Shown here piece by piece: positions 33,556 to 43,210 of a stretch of 64,000 nt of DNA. A model generated the notes under the pieces. The model searched no databases, was not told the origin of the DNA, and saw only the letters and a program-made list of their open reading frames with translations. The first letter of the stretch is position 1. Every line of letters begins with the position of its first letter. The position numbers and the translations under genes are program-made. The stretch lies in NCBI RefSeq assembly GCF_015352425.1, contig NZ_JADKNH010000005.1:280589-344588 (forward strand), in the 5' to 3' direction. The stretch comes from Fusibacter ferrireducens. GTDB taxonomy: Bacteria; Bacillota; Clostridia; Peptostreptococcales; Acidaminobacteraceae.

Positions 33556-35718
33556 CTAGTAGAGTTCGAATACAATGGATTCCATCATTAGATTCCCAAC
33601 GGCGTTAGCCAGTTCAGGTGTTAAGTAGTCGGAACTCATATAGAGTGTTGGAATCCCCCACTTATAGTAGAAAGGTTCCTTAGTGTAGCTGGCTAATATC
33701 TTTTCAGTATAGGGGAACGTCATATTATCCTTCATCAAATTGGTGAAATTGGAGGCAATCGGTTTGGCGCTAGATATTAAATGTGTATCTAGTGAAATGG
33801 ATGTGTTGTAAACCGAAGGCATGTCGTTAAATTTGAGATTTGTGAGCTCCAAGTAAAATTCAGAATGCTTGATAGGGTACATATAGTGCTCCTGATAGTA
33901 TGACTTTCCAGAAATTTCGCCTAATGAGGTCCCGTCCCAAAAGACGATCATGATGCTCTTGGTCAATTGATCTTCAGTTGCTTTAAGTTGTTTTAAGAGA
34001 TTGAAAATGAATTGAAAGCGGCGTTCGCCTTCACGTTCATCTTGAAAGTTGAGATCAAAGCCCATAATAATACATTTGGGATCATTTTCATCTGGGTGAC
34101 CTTTAATGATGCCGGCGATATTGCTTAAAGTACCTTGTTGTTGTTCGCTTTTAACGGCAACTGCAAGGGGTGAGGTCAAAAGTGCCTCTTCGTAGATTTT
34201 GGGAATAGAGGCGATCAGGCCCTTTTCTATATTTGTTCCCATTCGATTTAGGGGCGTAATCTCGTCAGAGAGTACAAGGACGCCTTTGGCTTCTGTCTTT
34301 TCTAAAATCTTATGAGCAAAATTCAACCAACCATTGGCTCTGAACAATGAGGGTTCAATGAGTACATAGTGATCCTTCAAGAGATCAATCGTTTTAGAAT
34401 CCAGAGCAATGAGGTCAAGCGCTCGTCCGTCTATAACTGTGGCTGTGGCTTCATGTGATTGAAAGGTATATAGATGGACATCGAGTAGATCGAGATCATC
34501 GCATTTAAAAGAAATTTCTTCAACCCATTGGTACTGGACATCTTGATAGGGTATGGTATAATCTTTGTCTTCTAGGGGTTGGATTCCGAGTTCTTTTAAA
34601 CGGTTGATGATGTAATTGCTTTGAGCTTTATCAGCTACAAGTGCATGCGTGGCATCAAAGTTTACGGGTTCACTTTTGCTCAGATCAAAGCGGTTGTATT
34701 TAAAGGCTGAAAAAACAATGGGACTGGTGATGAGCGTTGCTGTGAGCACCAAAGCAATCACACCTCGCAAAGCATTTTTTGGACTCATTTGTGAGATGGA
34801 CATTTTTTTGAGCTGGATTCTCAAACCTTCGCCTACGAGATTAAAGCCTAAAACCACAGTAAAGAATGCAAATGCACTTGAAAATACAATCCATGGCGCG
34901 GTTCTGATATAGTTCTTAGCAGAACCAAGCATGCTGGACCACTCTGGTTCAAAGCTGGTGGCTTTGCCGACGACACTGCCACCATCTGTAGAGGCCACAA
35001 TTCGGAGGTTCCCAATGAAGACATTAAATATGCCCAGTTGCATGAGTAGAGCTAAGACTCTGGCGATCTCCATAAAGAAAAGTACGAAGAGTTCTGGCAA
35101 CAAATGCGGTATGATATTGGCAAAAATAACATGAAGAGAGCTCTTGCCGATAATGATTTCACTTTTTATAAAATCCTTTTGACGTAATTCTGCAACGCGT
35201 TCGCTGATAACATCTCCTATTTTAGCCCACTCCACCAACGTTAATACAAAGATGAAAACACCGGTGGAACCGGTTTTGTTCAATGTCTTCAAATAGGGGA
35301 TATTTAAAATAAGAATGCAGATCAAAATGGGCGGCACGGCATTGAAGACGTTGTTAAACTGCTCAATGAGCACTTTGGGCATCACATGATCGTAACCAGA
35401 GGCAATGCCGACAATCAATGCAATTAAAAATCTTAAAAAGGTGACCATCAGTGCAACGGCAATGGTGAGCTGGGTGCCGTATATGATGAAACTGAGTACA
35501 TCGCGTCCAGAATCGTCTGTCCCTAACTTGTAAAAGGCATCTGGTGAAAAAGGTGCTGTTTTGAGCTGGAATTGCCCTTGATCGTCCGTATAGCTGTCCA
35601 ATACATTTGTGGCATAAGGATTTTTATCGGTAAACAGAGAGGGGGTTATAATTACAAGCATCAAAATCAACAAAATAAGACCGCCGGTTATAAGATAGCC
35701 ATTTAGATATTGTTTCAT
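33556..35718 (-). CDS. DppC-like ABC permease fused to C-terminal extracytoplasmic pseudo-M28 domain
   Basis: A 720-residue protein. Residues about 1-310 are a DppC-type permease: N-terminal membrane anchor, the LGTDDSGRDVLS segment, five further helices and an EAA-like loop (KSEIIIGKSSLHVIFANIIPH is 21 residues around 190-210). A last helix (about 330-350) leads into an outside domain of about 365 residues that resembles an M28 aminopeptidase with a PA-like insert (EAKGVLVLSDEIT). The catalytic positions are lost: the place of the conserved Glu pair reads FWDGTSLGEISG, and the usual His-x-Asp reads GFD. The ATG overlaps the upstream permease stop (ATGA). The outer domain may bind substrate instead of a separate lipoprotein, which is inference. 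Confidence 0.8.
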   Translation of the reverse strand: MKQYLNGYLITGGLILLILMLVIITPSLFTDKNPYATNVLDSYTDDQGQFQLKTAPFSPDAFYKLGTDDSGRDVLSFIIYGTQLTIAVALMVTFLRFLIALIVGIASGYDHVMPKVLIEQFNNVFNAVPPILICILILNIPYLKTLNKTGSTGVFIFVLTLVEWAKIGDVISERVAELRQKDFIKSEIIIGKSSLHVIFANIIPHLLPELFVLFFMEIARVLALLMQLGIFNVFIGNLRIVASTDGGSVVGKATSFEPEWSSMLGSAKNYIRTAPWIVFSSAFAFFTVVLGFNLVGEGLRIQLKKMSISQMSPKNALRGVIALVLTATLITSPIVFSAFKYNRFDLSKSEPVNFDATHALVADKAQSNYIINRLKELGIQPLEDKDYTIPYQDVQYQWVEEISFKCDDLDLLDVHLYTFQSHEATATVIDGRALDLIALDSKTIDLLKDHYVLIEPSLFRANGWLNFAHKILEKTEAKGVLVLSDEITPLNRMGTNIEKGLIASIPKIYEEALLTSPLAVAVKSEQQQGTLSNIAGIIKGHPDENDPKCIIMGFDLNFQDEREGERRFQFIFNLLKQLKATEDQLTKSIMIVFWDGTSLGEISGKSYYQEHYMYPIKHSEFYLELTNLKFNDMPSVYNTSISLDTHLISSAKPIASNFTNLMKDNMTFPYTEKILASYTKEPFYYKWGIPTLYMSSDYLTPELANAVGNLMMESIVFELY

Positions 35719-38114
35719 AGCGCCCTCCTCTGTAACGGATTAATCATAAAAGCAATCGCTTTGAAAGATAAATTTGTAACAAAATACATCAGACCTAAAC
35801 AGATAGAAATTAAAAGTACATAGGTTGGATCGGCCCTTTTGGTAATGAGATAAGTGCCAATGCCCACACATGAAAACAAGTACTCTACAATGAGCAAGTT
35901 TACAAGAATGATTCTGAGAATAGAAGTCATGGTTGAAAACAATGAAGCTAAAGCCATAGGTAGCAGATGTGATATAATCACCTTGCCAAAGGGCACACCT
36001 CTCGACAAAGCACCATAAACAAAAGGCTGTTCGAGGAGATCTGAACAATTGAGTTGAACCATCTTTGAAATGTAAATTGTGGGCACGATACTCATAATAA
36101 TTGTGGGCACAATGTACAGTCTAAGTTGTTCTGCGGTGAAAGGACCAAGTGCATCGTATTTGAACAGCCAGATGATGATCTGAAGGCCTAGAAGACAGAG
36201 TAAGACATCTGGGATAGAGTACAAAATCATTTGCAATAAAGTCGTTATCTTTCGAGGTTTTATGGACGTATAGATGCCGATGCATACGCCGAGTACAAGT
36301 GAAATCAAAATGCTCAACGAAAACAGACGGACGGAGTTTTTAAAACTAATCCATAGAGTTGCTCTGAAGCTCTTGGGAATAACGGTGTCAAAGTGAGTCG
36401 TGATTTGAGTCAAATAATGGACGACGCGTTCGGCATGCAAATGAAATACATAATTCGTATAGCCGCCGTTGTAATCCGTTTTAGTGATGTAGTTTGGAAT
36501 GAGCAGTATGAATAGCATAATGATTAACATCAATACCGTCGGTATGAGCGCTTTGAGCATTTTAGTCAACAGCATGTAAGGCGTGGATAAGTAGAGTTCG
36601 TATCCAAACCACTTATATTCTGGATTCATCTTGAAGACAGCTCTAATGAGAAGCATTATTACAATTATGGCGTAAGTGATCAATGCCGCAACCCTAATTG
36701 CAAAAGGGATAAAAGTATAGTCGGTGTCCTTGTAATAGGCCTTGGAAACCATCTTTGCAATTTGATCCGTACCTGCTTTCAATGACGTCATATCTACGGG
36801 AATCTCTTGCCCCACATAGGCATCTGTGTTGGGGGCTTGAGAGATTTTAATGGTTGGCACATGATGAGACAGAGTCTGCAAAGTGCTGTCGTGAGCATCG
36901 AGCTGAGTTTCGGTAACTGGAATCCCTAAAGCTTCAAAATACTGATAGAGTCTGAGTAACAAAACCGCAGAATTGGTGTTGCTATCGCCGCCGAAAGAAC
37001 TGTTGTCAGGGGCTCTTGAGCTCACAAAGAGACCCCCATCGGCAGAAGTGCCAAAAATACCTAAGTTGATCATTTCACCACCAGAAGGTAATTGTGCCAT
37101 GAGTGCTTCAGCACCTTGATTGCCTAGAGCACCAGCATCCGTGAAAGCAAAGTAAATGGTTTTTTGAGGTTTTTCTGATAAATCTGAGCAATAGGACATG
37201 AGGTTCATGAGCACTTCAACGCCTGAGAGATGGACGAGAGCGCTGTTATAAATCTGTTCTCCATAGGCGCCAATGCCATCATAAGCAGTATAAAAACAGA
37301 CATACTGGTCGGATTGACCTTCAACCTTACCAATAATATTTTGACCATTGCCCACAGGATATTGGTCTTTTATAGAAAGCTTTGCATTGGGAATGATGCC
37401 TGAAATGGGATCGTTAGGGTGATTTTCATCGTAATGATAGCCTTCAAAGAGGTGATTTTTTGCAATTTGTCTCAATTGCACATAAGCATTGGTCGATATG
37501 CGTCCTATGTAGAGGCTGTCCATTTGATGCTTGCCATAATAGGGATCGAGTTTGATGTCCGTTCGATTATAGCTATCTTCAAGAATCAGTAGACCTTTGA
37601 TCTTATGGTCGTAGGCATAATTCAAGACTTCGCTTGTGAGTCGATTAAAAGTGGAAACGACGATTTTGCCTTCAAGCACAGTGGGGTCAATATTGAAATA
37701 ATTGCGCTCTAGAAAAATGATATCCCCTTGATAATCGATGGGACCAGTGATGGGGCTGTAGAGCGTCATAAAATCCTTGTTGATTTCAAAGGCGATTTGG
37801 TCGTCAATTGAAAAGACGCTCTTGGGATCAAATCGAATCTGATTCATGGCAAAATCATGCTTGTAATCATCCTCAAGAGGTGCGATTTGGAGTGCTTTAA
37901 AATGAGAAACGAGCATTTCTTCAAAGCGCTCATGACCATCAGAACCCACTGCTCTGCCATTATAAGATTTATCGGCAATCTCATTAAAATGTGATTCTGA
38001 AAAAGTGGAAATAAAGGGTGAAGGCGAATTGAATAGCATCCGAAACCCCAATATTCCAATTATAAGAGCGCCTATAAGGTAGATGTAAAGGATAAGATGC
38101 TGTCGTTTAATCAT
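35715..38114 (-). CDS. DppB-like ABC permease fused to N-terminal extracytoplasmic pseudo-M28 domain
   Basis: A 799-residue protein. One helix (about 8-26) is followed by an outside domain (about 30-465) with M28 peptidase and PA-like features: IKGLLILEDSYNRTD, YPVGNGQNIIGKVEG and KPQKTIYFAFTDAGALGNQG. In M28 enzymes the latter two regions carry His-x-Asp and Glu-Glu; here they read AYD (277-279) and GA (328-329), and the metal-bridging Asp position near LSG is not acidic. So it is probably not a peptidase. After two helices (about 472-545) comes a DppB-type permease (about 590-799) with the coupling loop LSRGVPFGKVIISHLLP. First gene of the operon, GAAAGGA before the ATG. Confidence 0.8.
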   Translation of the reverse strand: MIKRQHLILYIYLIGALIIGILGFRMLFNSPSPFISTFSESHFNEIADKSYNGRAVGSDGHERFEEMLVSHFKALQIAPLEDDYKHDFAMNQIRFDPKSVFSIDDQIAFEINKDFMTLYSPITGPIDYQGDIIFLERNYFNIDPTVLEGKIVVSTFNRLTSEVLNYAYDHKIKGLLILEDSYNRTDIKLDPYYGKHQMDSLYIGRISTNAYVQLRQIAKNHLFEGYHYDENHPNDPISGIIPNAKLSIKDQYPVGNGQNIIGKVEGQSDQYVCFYTAYDGIGAYGEQIYNSALVHLSGVEVLMNLMSYCSDLSEKPQKTIYFAFTDAGALGNQGAEALMAQLPSGGEMINLGIFGTSADGGLFVSSRAPDNSSFGGDSNTNSAVLLLRLYQYFEALGIPVTETQLDAHDSTLQTLSHHVPTIKISQAPNTDAYVGQEIPVDMTSLKAGTDQIAKMVSKAYYKDTDYTFIPFAIRVAALITYAIIVIMLLIRAVFKMNPEYKWFGYELYLSTPYMLLTKMLKALIPTVLMLIIMLFILLIPNYITKTDYNGGYTNYVFHLHAERVVHYLTQITTHFDTVIPKSFRATLWISFKNSVRLFSLSILISLVLGVCIGIYTSIKPRKITTLLQMILYSIPDVLLCLLGLQIIIWLFKYDALGPFTAEQLRLYIVPTIIMSIVPTIYISKMVQLNCSDLLEQPFVYGALSRGVPFGKVIISHLLPMALASLFSTMTSILRIILVNLLIVEYLFSCVGIGTYLITKRADPTYVLLISICLGLMYFVTNLSFKAIAFMINPLQRRAL

Positions 38115-38269
38115 AAGATAGTCCTTTCAAAAATAAAATCAGGATAAAACAAAGACGATAATAGCACAGTAAATCCATCTGAATTGTCAGAAAATAATGA
38201 TTAATTTATTATATCAAAAAATTGAGAGGGCAAATCATTTTTTTCAAAGGTGTGATCCCTTGGGGTGGA

Positions 38270-38298
38270 TTGCCAGCTTTATGCGTCTCCTGTATAAT
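38270..38298 (+). promoter_or_regulatory. Promoter upstream of the MerR-type gene
   Basis: TTGCCA (38270-38275), 17-base spacer, TATAAT (38293-38298). A second candidate, TTGGGA-16-TATAAT, lies at 38334-38361, nearer the gene. The region is divergent with the ABC operon. Confidence 0.55.
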
Positions 38299-38401
38299 GA
38301 CACTAGTTATAGGTGAGGATTACTTTTGAGATATTGGGAAATAAACATTTAATCTTATAATACATATATTGTAAAGCATACATAAAAAGAAAAGAGGGCA
38401 T

Positions 38402-39226
38402 ATGAAAGATAAATTTTTGATCGGCGAACTTGCAAAGATGTTTAACATCAGCACAGATACTCTAAGACATTATGATCGTATTGGACTGCTAAAGCCAGAA
38501 TGTGATCCCAATAATGACTACAGATATTATGATATTAGGAGTTTCTTTAAACTCAGCAGGATTCTTTTTTTTAAGAATTTAGATATTTCTCTAGAAGAGA
38601 TCAATCGTTATATGAAGCATAAGAATACGAGCAATCTGGTGAGCCTTTTAAAGAGGAAGGAAGAAGAAATAGATCATAAGATCAATCGACTCATGAATCT
38701 AAAAAATAAGATTCAAACAAAACTTGAATTGCTCGAGAATATTGACAATGAGCTTGATGAGATTAAGATTAAGCGCATTCCTGCAAGAAGAGGCATTTTT
38801 TTAGATATGAATGATGTGGCAAGCGACTATGAAATCAAGAAAGCTTTTAAGGCTAATGAACAGTATTTAAAAACCAGTTCGTGGCTGATTGAAGGTCAGA
38901 TTTATACGTCTTTATCCAAGGAAAACATGGATCAGGGTATTTTTACAAGGTTCAGATATTTTATTGAGGTCGTTTCAGTGGATTCGGAACAATTTTCACA
39001 AACCGTTGAAATTCCAGAGCAGGATTGTGCTTGTATCACTTTTGAAGGGCCTTATTGTGAGATGCCAAAGTATTATGAAGTCCTTACGTGCTGGATTCGT
39101 GAAAATGGTTATGTCATAGCAGGTGATTCTATAGAAAAGAACATCGTGGATTATGACTTTTCAGATTCGGAATATGAATATGTTTCGGAGATTCAGATTC
39201 CCATAGAACGAGCATCTCAAGTGTAA
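38402..39226 (+). CDS. MerR family regulator with GyrI-like effector domain
   Basis: A 274-residue regulator. Residues about 5-75 are the MerR DNA-binding domain (IGELAKMFNISTDTLRHYDRIGLLKPE), about 75-120 a dimerisation coiled coil, and about 125-270 a GyrI/BmrR-like ligand-binding domain. Relatives sense hydrophobic drugs or cell-derived ligands and activate transporters. It is divergent from the pseudo-M28 ABC operon, so it is the best candidate regulator for it. AGAGGG precedes the ATG. Confidence 0.86.
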   Translation: MKDKFLIGELAKMFNISTDTLRHYDRIGLLKPECDPNNDYRYYDIRSFFKLSRILFFKNLDISLEEINRYMKHKNTSNLVSLLKRKEEEIDHKINRLMNLKNKIQTKLELLENIDNELDEIKIKRIPARRGIFLDMNDVASDYEIKKAFKANEQYLKTSSWLIEGQIYTSLSKENMDQGIFTRFRYFIEVVSVDSEQFSQTVEIPEQDCACITFEGPYCEMPKYYEVLTCWIRENGYVIAGDSIEKNIVDYDFSDSEYEYVSEIQIPIERASQV

Positions 39227-39248
39227 AAGTATAAATATATTTTCAAAA

Positions 39249-39291
39249 TGTGCGTGGAATCACATCTTTAATAATCGAACCGTCTTATAAT
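39249..39291 (+). promoter_or_regulatory. pflB promoter with Crp/Fnr-type site
   Basis: TGTGC-N6-TCACA occupies 39249-39264 and TATAAT 39286-39291. With a start about seven bases after the -10 box, the site centre is at about -41.5, the class II activator position. The -35 box is poor, as expected for an activated promoter. Confidence 0.65.
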
Positions 39292-39313
39292 GAAAGAAAA
39301 AATGGAGGTTGCT

Positions 39314-41560
39314 ATGACAAATTATAAGACGTTTAAACCAGGCAATTGGTCAGAAAATATAGATGTGAAAAATTTTATTAATCTAAACTATACACCTTAT
39401 GAAGGTGATGATCAGTTCCTTGTTGGAAAGAGTGATAAGACAAAGACCGTATGGCGTGAAGCTGAAGCGTTGATCCAAGAAGAAATCGAGAAGGGTATCC
39501 TTGGCATTGAAACAAAATTGTTTTCAGGGATTAATCAGTACAAAGCGGGTTATTTGGACCGTGATAATGAAGTGATTGTGGGCTTTCAAACCGATGAACC
39601 TTTAAAGCGTATTATGAATCCTTATGGGGGTTTTAGGATGTTGGAATCGTCGCTTGAAGCCTATGGTTATGAAATGCCAAGTGACATGTCAAAGCATTTT
39701 CAATCTTATAGAAAGACTCATAATCAAGGCGTATTTGACGCTTACACAAGTGACATGAAACTCGCAAGAACGGTGGGGCTTTTAACAGGGCTTCCAGATG
39801 CCTACGGTCGCGGCCGTATCATCGGTGATTACAGAAGAATAGCGCTTTATGGTATAGATGCACTCATAGCGGATAAACAGAAGGATTTTAAAGCACTGGA
39901 AACAGAAATGGCAACTGAGAAAGTCATTTTGTTGAGAGAAGAAATCACGGAACAAATCAGAGCCTTAAAGGATATTAAGGGCATGGCAAGTGAATATGGG
40001 GTGGACATTTCAAAACCAGCTCAAAATGCTCAGGAAGCAGTCCAATTTTTATACTTTGGATACCTTGCTGCAATAAAAGAAAACAACGGTGCGGCTATGT
40101 CGCTGGGCAGAAATACAACATTCCTTGACATTTATATTGAACGCGACATCGAGTTGGGATTACTTGATGAAGTAGGTGCTCAAGAGTTGATCGATCAATT
40201 GGTGATTAAACTTAGAATGGCGAGACATCTCAGAACGCCGGATTACAATACGCTCTTTGCTGGAGACCCAACTTGGGTGACAGAGTCTATCGGGGGTATG
40301 GGTGAAGATGGCAGAACGCTTGTCACTAAAACGGCCTTTCGATTTTTAAACACGCTTACAAATCTTGATCCGGCCCCAGAACCTAACATGACGGTACTTT
40401 GGTCAAAGGCATTGCCAGAAACTTTTAAGACGTATTGTGCGAAAATGTCTATCCAAACAGGTGCGATCCAGTATGAAAACGATGATCTCATGAGACCGAT
40501 CTATGGGGATGATTATGGTATTGCATGTTGTGTATCACCAATGAGAATTGGTAAAGAAATGCAGTTCTTTGGTGCTAGAGCTAACTTGGGGAAAGCCTTG
40601 TTATACAGTATCAATCAAGGTTATGATGAACTCAAAAGAGACAAATCAGATAGGCCAATCAAAGTGATTGAAGGGATTGAGCCAATGAAAGAGGCCGTTC
40701 TAAACTATGATGAGGTCTATGCTTCTTATAAAACAGTGCTCGCAAAGCTGGCGAAACTCTATGTCAACACGATGAATACCATTCACTTTATGCATGACAA
40801 ATATGCATACGAGAAAGGACAAATGGCGCTTCATGATACAAATGTAAGTCGATATATGGCATTTGGCGTGGCGGGTATTTCGCTCGTGGCGGATTCACTG
40901 AGCGCGATTAAACATGCGAAGGTCACTGCAATTAGAGATGAAAATGGCATTACAACTGGATTTGACATTCAAGGGGATTACCCAATGTACGGTAATGATG
41001 ACGATCGTGTCGATCTGATTGCTAAAGATGTTGTCACTTTCTTTAGCAGTGAAATTCAAAAACATGAGACCTACAGAGCATCTTCACAGACGATGTCTAT
41101 TTTGACGATTACCTCAAATGTAGTCTATGGTAAAAAAACGGGTGCAACACCAGATGGAAGACTGAAAGGTGAACCTTTTGCACCAGGTGCGAATCCAATG
41201 CACGGCAGAGATCATATGGGTGCGCTTGCTTCTCTCAATACAGTGGCCAAATTGCCTTTTGAGAACATTTGTCAAGACGGGATCTCGAACACATTTTCCA
41301 TCGTTCCTGCCGCTCTTGGCAGAACAGAAGAAGTGAAATATAAAAATTTGTACAGCATCTTAGATGGCTATTTTACAAAAGGTGCATTTCACCTTAATGT
41401 CAATGTTTTATCCAGAGATTTACTCATCGATGCCATGAATAACCCAAGCAAGTACCCAACTTTGACGATTAGAGTTTCGGGATATGCTGTACACTTTAAC
41501 CGATTGACTAAGGAACAAAAAGAAGAAGTTATCAACAGAACGTTCCATGAACACATCTAA
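39314..41560 (+). CDS. pflB: Formate C-acetyltransferase (pyruvate formate-lyase)
   Basis: A 748-residue glycyl radical enzyme that splits pyruvate with CoA into acetyl-CoA and formate. The active-site pair is Cys405-Cys406 (IACCVSPM) and the radical residue is Gly723 in RVSGYA, 25 residues from the end. The dual cysteine and the overall sequence fit true PFL rather than a diol dehydratase or choline lyase. I use the ATG at 39314 behind GGAGG; an in-frame ATG at 39290 overlaps the -10 box. The activating enzyme follows 21 bases later. Confidence 0.95.
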   Translation: MTNYKTFKPGNWSENIDVKNFINLNYTPYEGDDQFLVGKSDKTKTVWREAEALIQEEIEKGILGIETKLFSGINQYKAGYLDRDNEVIVGFQTDEPLKRIMNPYGGFRMLESSLEAYGYEMPSDMSKHFQSYRKTHNQGVFDAYTSDMKLARTVGLLTGLPDAYGRGRIIGDYRRIALYGIDALIADKQKDFKALETEMATEKVILLREEITEQIRALKDIKGMASEYGVDISKPAQNAQEAVQFLYFGYLAAIKENNGAAMSLGRNTTFLDIYIERDIELGLLDEVGAQELIDQLVIKLRMARHLRTPDYNTLFAGDPTWVTESIGGMGEDGRTLVTKTAFRFLNTLTNLDPAPEPNMTVLWSKALPETFKTYCAKMSIQTGAIQYENDDLMRPIYGDDYGIACCVSPMRIGKEMQFFGARANLGKALLYSINQGYDELKRDKSDRPIKVIEGIEPMKEAVLNYDEVYASYKTVLAKLAKLYVNTMNTIHFMHDKYAYEKGQMALHDTNVSRYMAFGVAGISLVADSLSAIKHAKVTAIRDENGITTGFDIQGDYPMYGNDDDRVDLIAKDVVTFFSSEIQKHETYRASSQTMSILTITSNVVYGKKTGATPDGRLKGEPFAPGANPMHGRDHMGALASLNTVAKLPFENICQDGISNTFSIVPAALGRTEEVKYKNLYSILDGYFTKGAFHLNVNVLSRDLLIDAMNNPSKYPTLTIRVSGYAVHFNRLTKEQKEEVINRTFHEHI

Positions 41561-41581
41561 TATCAACAGAGGAGGTAACCT

Positions 41582-42412
41582 ATGAAACCCACAAGAGAAG
41601 GCTTGCAAATTGAATTGAATATGAACAACAATTGCAATAGAGAGGCCTGTGATACAGAAATCAGAGGGAACCTCCATTCTATTGAAACCATGGGCCTTGT
41701 AGATGGCCCCGGTATCAGGACAATTTTCTTCCTTCAAGGCTGTCCTCTTAAGTGCCAGTACTGTCATAATCCAGATTCGCAACACTTTATGGGCGAACAA
41801 CATATCTCTGTAAAAGAGGTTGTGGACATGGCAAATCGGTACCGTGAATACTATGAAGCTTCTGGTGGTGGTGTGACTTTTTCAGGAGGAGAACCTCTGA
41901 TGCAAGGCGCTTTTTTAGTCAAGGCTTTAGAGGCCTTAAAAGCACAAGGCATTTCCACATGCGTGGACACTTCGGGACATGGCGTAAAAAGGTTTTATTC
42001 AAAGATTTTAAAGCTCACAGATACCCTTTTGTTGGATATTAAGCATGTGGATCACGCACGGCACACCAAACTGACTGGCAGGGATATGACAGGTATTTTG
42101 AGTTTCATAGAAACCCTCAAAAACCAAAATTATAAGGGAACGATTATCATAAGACATGTGATGGTTCCAGGAGAGACAGATCAATTAAAAAGTATGCAAC
42201 GCCTTCTTGAAATAATTGCGCCCATTGAGAAAAGCGTTGAAAAAATAGAAATTTTGCCGTATCATAAAAGTGGGATTGAAAAATATTCTCAATTAGGACG
42301 GACATATGAACTTGAAAATGTCCCAGCGATGGATTCGGCAGTGGCAAGTGAATTTGAGACATGGATTAATCAAAGGCTAAAGTCACAGAAACTCAAAAAG
42401 GCCGTTTCCTAA
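41582..42412 (+). CDS. pflA: Pyruvate formate-lyase activating enzyme
   Basis: A 276-residue radical SAM protein. The cluster motif is GCPLKCQYCHNPD (CxxxCxxC), followed by the SAM-binding FSGGEPLMQ. It abstracts hydrogen from the PflB glycine to make the radical. It carries only the radical cluster, with no extra ferredoxin insert, as in the PflA class proper. An N-terminal extension of about 25 residues precedes the usual start (LHSIETMGLVDGPGIRTIFFLQ). AGAGGAGG precedes the ATG. It lies in operon with pflB and the Crp/Fnr gene. Confidence 0.94.
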   Translation: MKPTREGLQIELNMNNNCNREACDTEIRGNLHSIETMGLVDGPGIRTIFFLQGCPLKCQYCHNPDSQHFMGEQHISVKEVVDMANRYREYYEASGGGVTFSGGEPLMQGAFLVKALEALKAQGISTCVDTSGHGVKRFYSKILKLTDTLLLDIKHVDHARHTKLTGRDMTGILSFIETLKNQNYKGTIIIRHVMVPGETDQLKSMQRLLEIIAPIEKSVEKIEILPYHKSGIEKYSQLGRTYELENVPAMDSAVASEFETWINQRLKSQKLKKAVS

Positions 42413-42434
42413 TGAAACTTATGATCAAGATAGG

Positions 42435-43163
42435 ATGAATATGGAAAAATTAATTCGATGTAATCGTGTCAATTGTATAAAATGTGGAAAGATGCTCTGC
42501 ATCAACAATATCCCCTTGTTGTCGTCTCTGACGGATGAAGAAGCGCGACTTATTTCACAAGGGGTTTCCAGTGATGCCTATAAAAAAGGTGATGTGATTT
42601 TTGCACAAGGACAAAAGGCCAACAAACTGTATATCATCTGTTCGGGTAAAATGAAGATTTTCAAGAATTCTCTCGAGGGTAAAGAACAGATTTTATACAT
42701 TTTGTCCGCAGGAGATTTTATTGGAGCTTTTAACTTACTCAAAGAAGATGAATTCGATTTCAACGCAGTGGCAATTGAAGACACTCAAATCAGTACACTT
42801 GAAAAGGTAGAATTTGATAAAATCGTCATTACAAATCCTCAAATTACACTTAAAATATTTGAAAAGGCATATGAGCGGATTATTAAGGCAGAAGCCTTAG
42901 TAGAGAGACTTTCAAGCAAGAGCCCAGATGCTAAAATTGCGGGCCTGCTCATCGACTTGGTGGAGGACTTTGGCCATAAAACTGAAAATGGCATTTTATT
43001 GGAGTTGTCCATAAGCCGTGAAGAAATGGGAAGTTATGCAGGCATCACACGTGAAACCATGTCGAGAAAACTTCAGCTCTTTCAAGAATTGGGTTTGATC
43101 CAACTGGAAGGGGTCAAGAAAATTTTGATTTACGATGTAAACAAACTTAAGGCAATGATTTGA
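42435..43163 (+). CDS. Crp/Fnr family regulator with N-terminal cysteine cluster
   Basis: A 242-residue regulator: cysteines at 9, 14, 17 and 22 (CNRVNCIKCGKMLC), a cyclic-nucleotide-type beta barrel (about 30-145), a long dimer helix and a helix-turn-helix with ISREEMGSYAGITRETMSRKL. The cysteines could hold an oxygen-sensitive Fe-S cluster, as in FNR-like proteins, but spacing differs from E. coli FNR. The recognition helix RETMSR resembles the CRP pattern that reads TGTGA, which fits the TGTGC-N6-TCACA site before pflB. It probably activates its own operon in the absence of oxygen. An ATG at 42441 is an alternative start. Confidence 0.85.
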   Translation: MNMEKLIRCNRVNCIKCGKMLCINNIPLLSSLTDEEARLISQGVSSDAYKKGDVIFAQGQKANKLYIICSGKMKIFKNSLEGKEQILYILSAGDFIGAFNLLKEDEFDFNAVAIEDTQISTLEKVEFDKIVITNPQITLKIFEKAYERIIKAEALVERLSSKSPDAKIAGLLIDLVEDFGHKTENGILLELSISREEMGSYAGITRETMSRKLQLFQELGLIQLEGVKKILIYDVNKLKAMI

Positions 43164-43210
43164 TTGTCTAAAAAAAAATTGGGTACTAGTTTCTCAAGGA
43201 GGATATAGCA

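Noticed and set aside
35715..38114. Active M28 peptidase fused to a permease
   Set aside because: The positions of the metal-binding His, bridging Asp and catalytic Glu are all substituted, so peptidase activity is not expected.
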